From the NCBI GenBank assembly GCA_012030815.1, contig JAAUVF010000015.1, forward strand, positions 1 to 10,948: a DNA stretch of 10,948 nt, read 5' to 3'. The notes under the pieces were generated by a model that made no database searches, was not told where the DNA came from, and worked only from the letters and a program-made list of their open reading frames with translations. The stretch comes from Nanobdellota archaeon. GTDB taxonomy: Archaea; Thermoproteota; Nitrososphaeria; Nitrososphaerales; Nitrosopumilaceae. Below are positions 7,387-10,948 of this stretch, in pieces. Both the position numbers and the translations under genes were made by a program. Positions within the stretch are counted from its first letter, which is position 1. Every line of letters starts with the position of its first letter.

Positions 7387-7788
7387 TTGTCAGATGATCC
7401 TGAAATTGAGAAAATAAAACAAAGAAAACTAGAGGAGATGTTAAGACAGCAAAGCCAGCCTCATATTCAACCAGGAATTATTGATCTAAATGATACCAAT
7501 TTTACTCAGATAATTTCTGCTGAGAATCCCACATTAGTTGATTTTTGGGCAGATTGGTGTGGACCATGTAAAATGATGCATCCAGTATTTGAAAACCTTT
7601 CAAAAAAATACACAAATATAAAATTTGCACGAGTCAATGTAGATCAGAATCAAAACATTGCAATGAAATTTGCAGTACAATCAATTCCAATGTTTATAAT
7701 GTTCAAATCAGGACAAATGGTCGATAAAATGATGGGAGCTGTTGGCGCTCCTGGAATACACATGATATGTAAAAAGCATTCAAACTAG
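7387..7788 (+). CDS. Thioredoxin with charged N-terminal extension
   Basis: Thiol-disulfide oxidoreductase, 133 aa. The thioredoxin fold holds the active site WCGPC at 57-61, preceded by VDFWAD, and the cis-proline in QSIPMF at P101. The first 25 or so residues (SDDPEIEKIKQRKLEEMLRQ) form a charged, probably helical extension that ordinary thioredoxins lack; it resembles the N-terminus of archaeal PDCD5-like proteins. There is no signal peptide, so it is cytoplasmic. The start is TTG at 7387, supported by TATA spacing. An ATG at 7373 is out of frame, but would be in frame if the five-A run at 7378-7382 were one base short. Its stop codon overlaps that of convergent infB in the palindrome CTAG (7785-7788). 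Confidence 0.92.
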   Translation: MSDDPEIEKIKQRKLEEMLRQQSQPHIQPGIIDLNDTNFTQIISAENPTLVDFWADWCGPCKMMHPVFENLSKKYTNIKFARVNVDQNQNIAMKFAVQSIPMFIMFKSGQMVDKMMGAVGAPGIHMICKKHSN

Positions 7789-9565
7789 TAAGCGTAAGCT
7801 GCGTCTTTATTTCTTTGAATTTCTATAATTTCATTAAAAATTGATTGTTCTTCAGAACTAAGTTTGTGCATAAATTTAGCAAGAATTTTTTTGCCTCATG
7901 TGACGGAGGAAAAGTATAGAATACTTCTTCTTCAAAAATTTGTCTACCAATTGTAATACCTTGAACAGAACAAGCAACTTCCTGTCCAGTTTTTGCAGAT
8001 GTTACAGTTTTTTTATCAAGTTGAAGTTGATGTATTAAACCAATTCGTCTTCCATCTTTATTCATAAAAGGAACTTTTTGTTTTAATGTTCCAACATCAA
8101 CTCTAATTCCAAATACTGCAGGGTCCGTATTTCGAAAAACATAGCCTTTAAGAAATGTGAATTTGGAAATGGGTGTTAACTCTGCAAAGACTGCATCCTC
8201 TTCATTTGCAGTATCTTCACTTACCCATGCATTGTAATTATCAATCAGACTGTAAATTATCTTATCTTCGAAAATTTTGATATGACCGCTATCTGATTCT
8301 TCTTTTGCATCGGGAAGAATTTTGACATTAAATGCCAATACTACACCTAAATGTCGATCATTTTCTTTTATGGCTCTAGTCTCCATTATATCACGACGAT
8401 TAACTGGTCCGATGTCTGCTTTTGATATTGGTACTTGAGAACGTCGTAGCATCTCAACTATCGCTTCAAGTGAGCCAATAGTATCACATTTTAAAACAAC
8501 ACCGTTAGTCTCTGTATCAATAAACACTGATTTCATTTCAGATTCGATTTGTTTGGTATATTTTTTTACATCTTCTTCATTTGATGCAACATAAAGAGTA
8601 CTACCAGGCAAAACGCCTTCAAGATCAGGTGATGCAATTTTGAGTCCAGCAGCTGCATCTACACTTTGTACTGGTTTGAATTTGTCTCTAGGATCTCTCA
8701 TTTCATCAAGGGGTTTTGGTAAAAGTATTGCTTTTGGTTTTGTTATAATAACAGAGTCTCTTTTTGCAACAACTATGGTATCAGTTTTTTTTATACTACC
8801 ATCAATCAAAATTATATTTGCTGTATGTCCTAGTCCTATCTCCTCATTAACTTCAAGCACTATCCCTCTTGATTCTTTTTCTTTCTGATCTAATCTTTTT
8901 TGCAAATATTGTTGAGTTAAACCTACTAACACTGCAAGTAATTCAGGTATTCCAACTCCAGATCTTGCAGAAATTGGCACTATAGCTATTTCAGATTTAA
9001 AATCTTTAACTCGATAAAATGCTTCAGATTGATAACCCAAAATAGACAAAGTCCCTACAACATCATAGATTTTTTGATCTAGATCTGTTTGAATAAATTG
9101 ATCTTGTTCTTTGATTGCTTTTGTGATGAATTTAGTTTCTGATTTTCTCCAGCCAGATATCTGATCACATTTGTTTAACGCTACAACAAATGGGACTTTT
9201 CGACTTTGTAAAATTTTAAGACTCTCATTTGTTTGTGGTTGAAATCCTCTGTTAACATCAACTACGAGTATTGCAATATCAGCTGCAGAACCACCTCTTG
9301 CTCGAAGATTTGTAAAAACCTCATGGCCGGGTGTGTCGATAACTAGAATTCCAGGAACTTGGTTTTCGGATTCTTGTAATTTTTTGTATAGTGGCCCACA
9401 AGTTTCTTTGATTGTTTCAGTTGGAAGAAAACTTGCACCTATGTGTTGTGTAATACCGCCAGCTTCTCTACCTTGAACACCAGTGCCTCTAATTCTATCT
9501 AAGAGAGATGTTTTACCAGAGTCTACGTGACCAAGAACTACCACGATGGGTTGACGAATTTGCAA
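7785..9565 (-). CDS. infB: Translation initiation factor aIF5B (IF-2 family GTPase), C-terminal frameshift
   Basis: GTPase that promotes ribosomal subunit joining and initiator tRNA placement, the archaeal eIF5B/IF-2 homologue. GTPase motifs are G1 GHVDSGKT (12-19), G2 region GGITQHIGA, G3 DTPGH (77-81) and G4 NKCD (131-134). Later domains include GSLEAIVEMLRRSQVPI and the tail domain. As written, the frame ends at 7823 (580 aa) with an atypical tail. One added A in the seven-A run (plus T at 7886-7892) gives HEAKKILAKFMHKLSSEEQ and ends DAAYAY at 7785 (593 aa), which looks like the genuine C-terminal helix. The run is also the slippery heptamer A AAA AAA in -1 phase. The start is TTG 9565, preceded by GTGATC, complementary to the 16S 3' end and overlapping the ndk stop. 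Last gene of the operon. Confidence 0.93.
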
Positions 9566-9570
9566 TCAGA

Positions 9571-9972
9571 TCACTCAAATGCTACCCTCGATTCATGGTC
9601 AAAACTTTCTTGTGAATCAGATGCATGAATGATATTGTCACTAAATCCCAGTCCAAAATCTCCACGAATAGAACCAGGTGCTGCTTCAAAAGATTTTGTT
9701 GCACCTATCATAATTCGTGTTGTAGCAATTGCATTATTTCCTTCTATTATTGCTGCAACAACTGGTCCTGATGTGATGAATGATGTCAATTCGCCAAAAA
9801 ATGGTTTATCTTTATGAACACCATAAAAATTTTCAGCTTGTTTTTGTGTGAATGTAAACATCTTTAATTTTAAAAGTTTGAATCCCTTTCTTTCAAATCT
9901 TGCAATAACTTCACCAGTGAGTTTTCTAGCTACTGCATCTGGCTTTACAATGAAAAGAGTTTGTTGAGTCAA
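9571..9972 (-). CDS. ndk: Nucleoside diphosphate kinase
   Basis: Transfers the gamma phosphate between nucleoside triphosphates and diphosphates through a phosphohistidine. The protein has 133 aa. It shows the N-terminal TLFIVKPDAV, the loop YGVHKDKPFF, the GATKSFEAAPGSIRGDFG region and the active-site motif NIIHASDS with catalytic H116. The start is TTG 9972, only 2 nt after the stop of the full-length L24e reading, so it is probably translationally coupled; no ATG is available nearby. It lies between rpl24e and infB, an arrangement also known in other archaea, and likely shares their transcript. Confidence 0.96.
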   Translation of the reverse strand: MTQQTLFIVKPDAVARKLTGEVIARFERKGFKLLKLKMFTFTQKQAENFYGVHKDKPFFGELTSFITSGPVVAAIIEGNNAIATTRIMIGATKSFEAAPGSIRGDFGLGFSDNIIHASDSQESFDHESRVAFE

Positions 9973-9974
9973 TT

Positions 9975-10179
9975 TTATTTCTTGTGTTGAATTCCGCCCT
10001 TAACGTATTTTTTGGTCCATTTTAGTTTTTCTTGGATCACGTTTTAGCTCTAGAGCATTTTTCTTGCACTTTGCAGAACAGAACCATAAAACAGTTCCAT
10101 CATTTTTTGCAAGCATTGTACCTGAACCTTTTGCAACGGGTCTAGCACAAAAACTGCAGGGTTTAACTAAAAGACTCAT
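9975..10179 (-). CDS. rpl24e: Ribosomal protein L24e, frame broken near its end
   Basis: Zinc-ribbon protein of the large subunit. Cysteines C8, C11, C34 and C38 (PCSFC and WFCSAKC) form the zinc site, with NDGTVLWFC and the basic KRDPRKTK typical of the family. As written, the frame ends at 10000 after 59 aa. Removing one T from the four-T run 10020-10023 restores the sequence WTKKYVKGGIQHKK and a stop at 9975, 67 aa, so here one base is extra rather than missing. ATG 10179 is preceded by GGTGA overlapping the rps28e stop, a good Shine-Dalgarno match. L24e lies close to the aIF6 binding site on the ribosome; aIF6 is also in this window. Confidence 0.9.
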
Positions 10180-10188
10180 TTATTTCAC

Positions 10189-10401
10189 CTAATGAATTTT
10201 CTTTGCTTCTCTTTCTGTTTCTCTTAGCATTAGAATTTCTCCTATTCTAACAGAACCTTTTACATTTCTAGTAAGAATTCTACCTTTATCCTTACCAGAA
10301 AGAACTTTTACTCTAACTTGAATAACTTCGCCTGCAATACCAGTTCTGCCAACAATTTGAATAATTTCAGATTGAGTTACGTCATCAGTTGTGGTACTCA
10401 T
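10189..10401 (-). CDS. rps28e: Ribosomal protein S28e
   Basis: Small-subunit protein of 70 aa, normal length. The family sequences [29 protein letters not shown] and the C-terminal [12 protein letters not shown] are all present. The start ATG overlaps the rpl7ae stop in an ATGA (10398-10401), and GGTGG lies about 10 nt upstream, so translation is probably coupled. Part of the operon rpl7ae, rps28e, rpl24e, ndk, infB. Confidence 0.97.
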   Translation of the reverse strand: MSTTTDDVTQSEIIQIVGRTGIAGEVIQVRVKVLSGKDKGRILTRNVKGSVRIGEILMLRETEREAKKIH

Positions 10402-10784
10402 TTGCTAGTCTTTCCACCTTTAATTTTAGCAATTGCTGAGACAACTTGGTCAACTATGTGTTGTGCATCACCAGCATCTAAAATTGCTGCAGCGGCAGAA
10501 GTAATGTCAATGCCCAAAGATTTTCCTAATTCTGATTTACTTGGAACAAATGCATATGCTGCACCTTGTTCTTCACATAGAATAGGAAGATGAGCTACTA
10601 CTTCCGGTGGTTCAACATCTTCAGCTATAACGATTAGTTTGCTTGTACCTCGTTCAATGGCTTTTGTTGCCTCATTGGTTCCTTTCTTTACTTTACCACT
10701 GCTAGATGCAACTCTAACAGCTTCCAAGATTGGATTTACCAGTTCTTCTGGCGTCTCAAATTTTACATAATAAGCTTTACCCAT
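10398..10784 (-). CDS. rpl7ae: Ribosomal protein L7Ae
   Basis: Kink-turn-binding protein of 128 aa. In archaea it serves in the large ribosomal subunit and in C/D and H/ACA guide RNPs and RNase P. The signature [14 protein letters not shown] (about 33-46) binds the [18 protein letters not shown] follows, then the C-terminal helices. It is the first gene of the operon. Unlike the leaderless genes elsewhere, ATG 10784 has GGGTGA 6 nt upstream and a TATA box about 56 nt upstream, so the mRNA has a short leader of about 30 nt. Confidence 0.97.
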   Translation of the reverse strand: MGKAYYVKFETPEELVNPILEAVRVASSSGKVKKGTNEATKAIERGTSKLIVIAEDVEPPEVVAHLPILCEEQGAAYAFVPSKSELGKSLGIDITSAAAAILDAGDAQHIVDQVVSAIAKIKGGKTSK

Positions 10785-10825
10785 ACTATGTCACCCTTTA
10801 GGGATCATTCTCCATTCCCATCATG

Positions 10826-10948
10826 CTATGGATTGGTTTTAAAAGTGTTATCGGAAATGACAGACTTGACTTTTTGAATGTATTTTGACATCAAAGTGTC
10901 TATGTTTTTGCTGACTTTCAGCTTCTCCGTATATTCTAATGATGGGTT
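10826..10948 (-). CDS. C-terminal end of an unidentified gene at the right edge
   Basis: An open frame enters from the right edge and ends in TAG at 10826-10828, giving 40 residues. It contains EYTEKLKVSKNIDTLMSKYI and ends SDNTFKTNP, a charged, probably helical tail. The plus-strand frames are interrupted by stops, and the same direction as the operon fits an upstream gene. I do not recognise it, and 40 residues are too few to exclude a chance frame. Confidence 0.4.
   Translation of the reverse strand, partial: NPSLEYTEKLKVSKNIDTLMSKYIQKVKSVISDNTFKTNP
10837..10844 (-). promoter_or_regulatory. TATA box for the L7Ae operon
   Basis: TTTTAAAA reads the same on both strands. Initiation about 26 nt downstream would fall near 10814 and leave a leader of about 30 nt that carries the GGGTGA ribosome-binding site. 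It lies within the 3' end of the upstream open frame. Confidence 0.5.

Overview
The window is AT-rich, densely packed archaeal DNA. It most resembles an ammonia-oxidising Nitrososphaerota (Thaumarchaeota) genome of the Nitrosopumilus type. The evidence is an archaeal information-processing gene set (RFC small subunit, aIF6, aIF5B, L7Ae, S28e, L24e), a tRNA-Ser without encoded CCA, Zn/7Fe-type ferredoxins and a CFI-box surface protein. Most first genes of a transcript have a TATA box about 26-28 nt before the start codon, which points to leaderless mRNAs. The lineage is inferred from remembered family resemblance, not from a search.

Layout. (1) 1-1403: a replication block. The N-terminal part of a probable GINS-family protein (minus) diverges from rfcS (plus) across a GATC-rich intergenic region with short direct repeats. 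A tRNA-Ser(UGA) (minus) ends 3 nt from the rfcS stop. (2) 1488-2770: two tandem paralogous ferredoxins (minus). Each has the same 38-bp promoter block, made of a TATA box and a TTAGTC/GACTAA palindrome. (3) 2852-4777: aIF6 (plus) converges on and overlaps hisS (minus, frameshifted). (4) 4778-5155: AT-rich, apparently non-coding. (5) 5156-7788: plus-strand genes: a frameshifted archease, a long secreted CFI-box protein broken by two frameshifts, a 48-aa zinc-ribbon protein and a thioredoxin with an N-terminal extension. (6) 7785-10784: a minus-strand translation operon in the order rpl7ae, rps28e, rpl24e, ndk, infB (aIF5B). Its promoter lies in the 3' end of a further, partial upstream gene at the right edge.

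The genes serve DNA replication (GINS, RFC clamp loader), translation (initiation factors, ribosomal proteins, HisRS, tRNA-Ser), RNA repair or tRNA ligation (archease), nucleotide supply (Ndk), electron transfer and redox (ferredoxins, thioredoxin) and the cell surface (CFI-box protein).

The most striking general feature is six single-base frame breaks in five conserved genes: hisS, archease, the CFI-box protein (two), infB and rpl24e. Most are at A/T homopolymers, and correcting one base each time restores a full-length product. Homopolymer sequencing error is the simplest explanation. However, three breaks sit exactly on A AAA AAN slippery heptamers in the correct -1 phase, so slippage cannot be excluded from sequence alone. 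The best biological leads are the ferredoxin pair with reciprocal changes at expected zinc-ligand positions and its duplicated palindromic promoter. I see no CRISPR array, insertion sequence, prophage or defence cassette.
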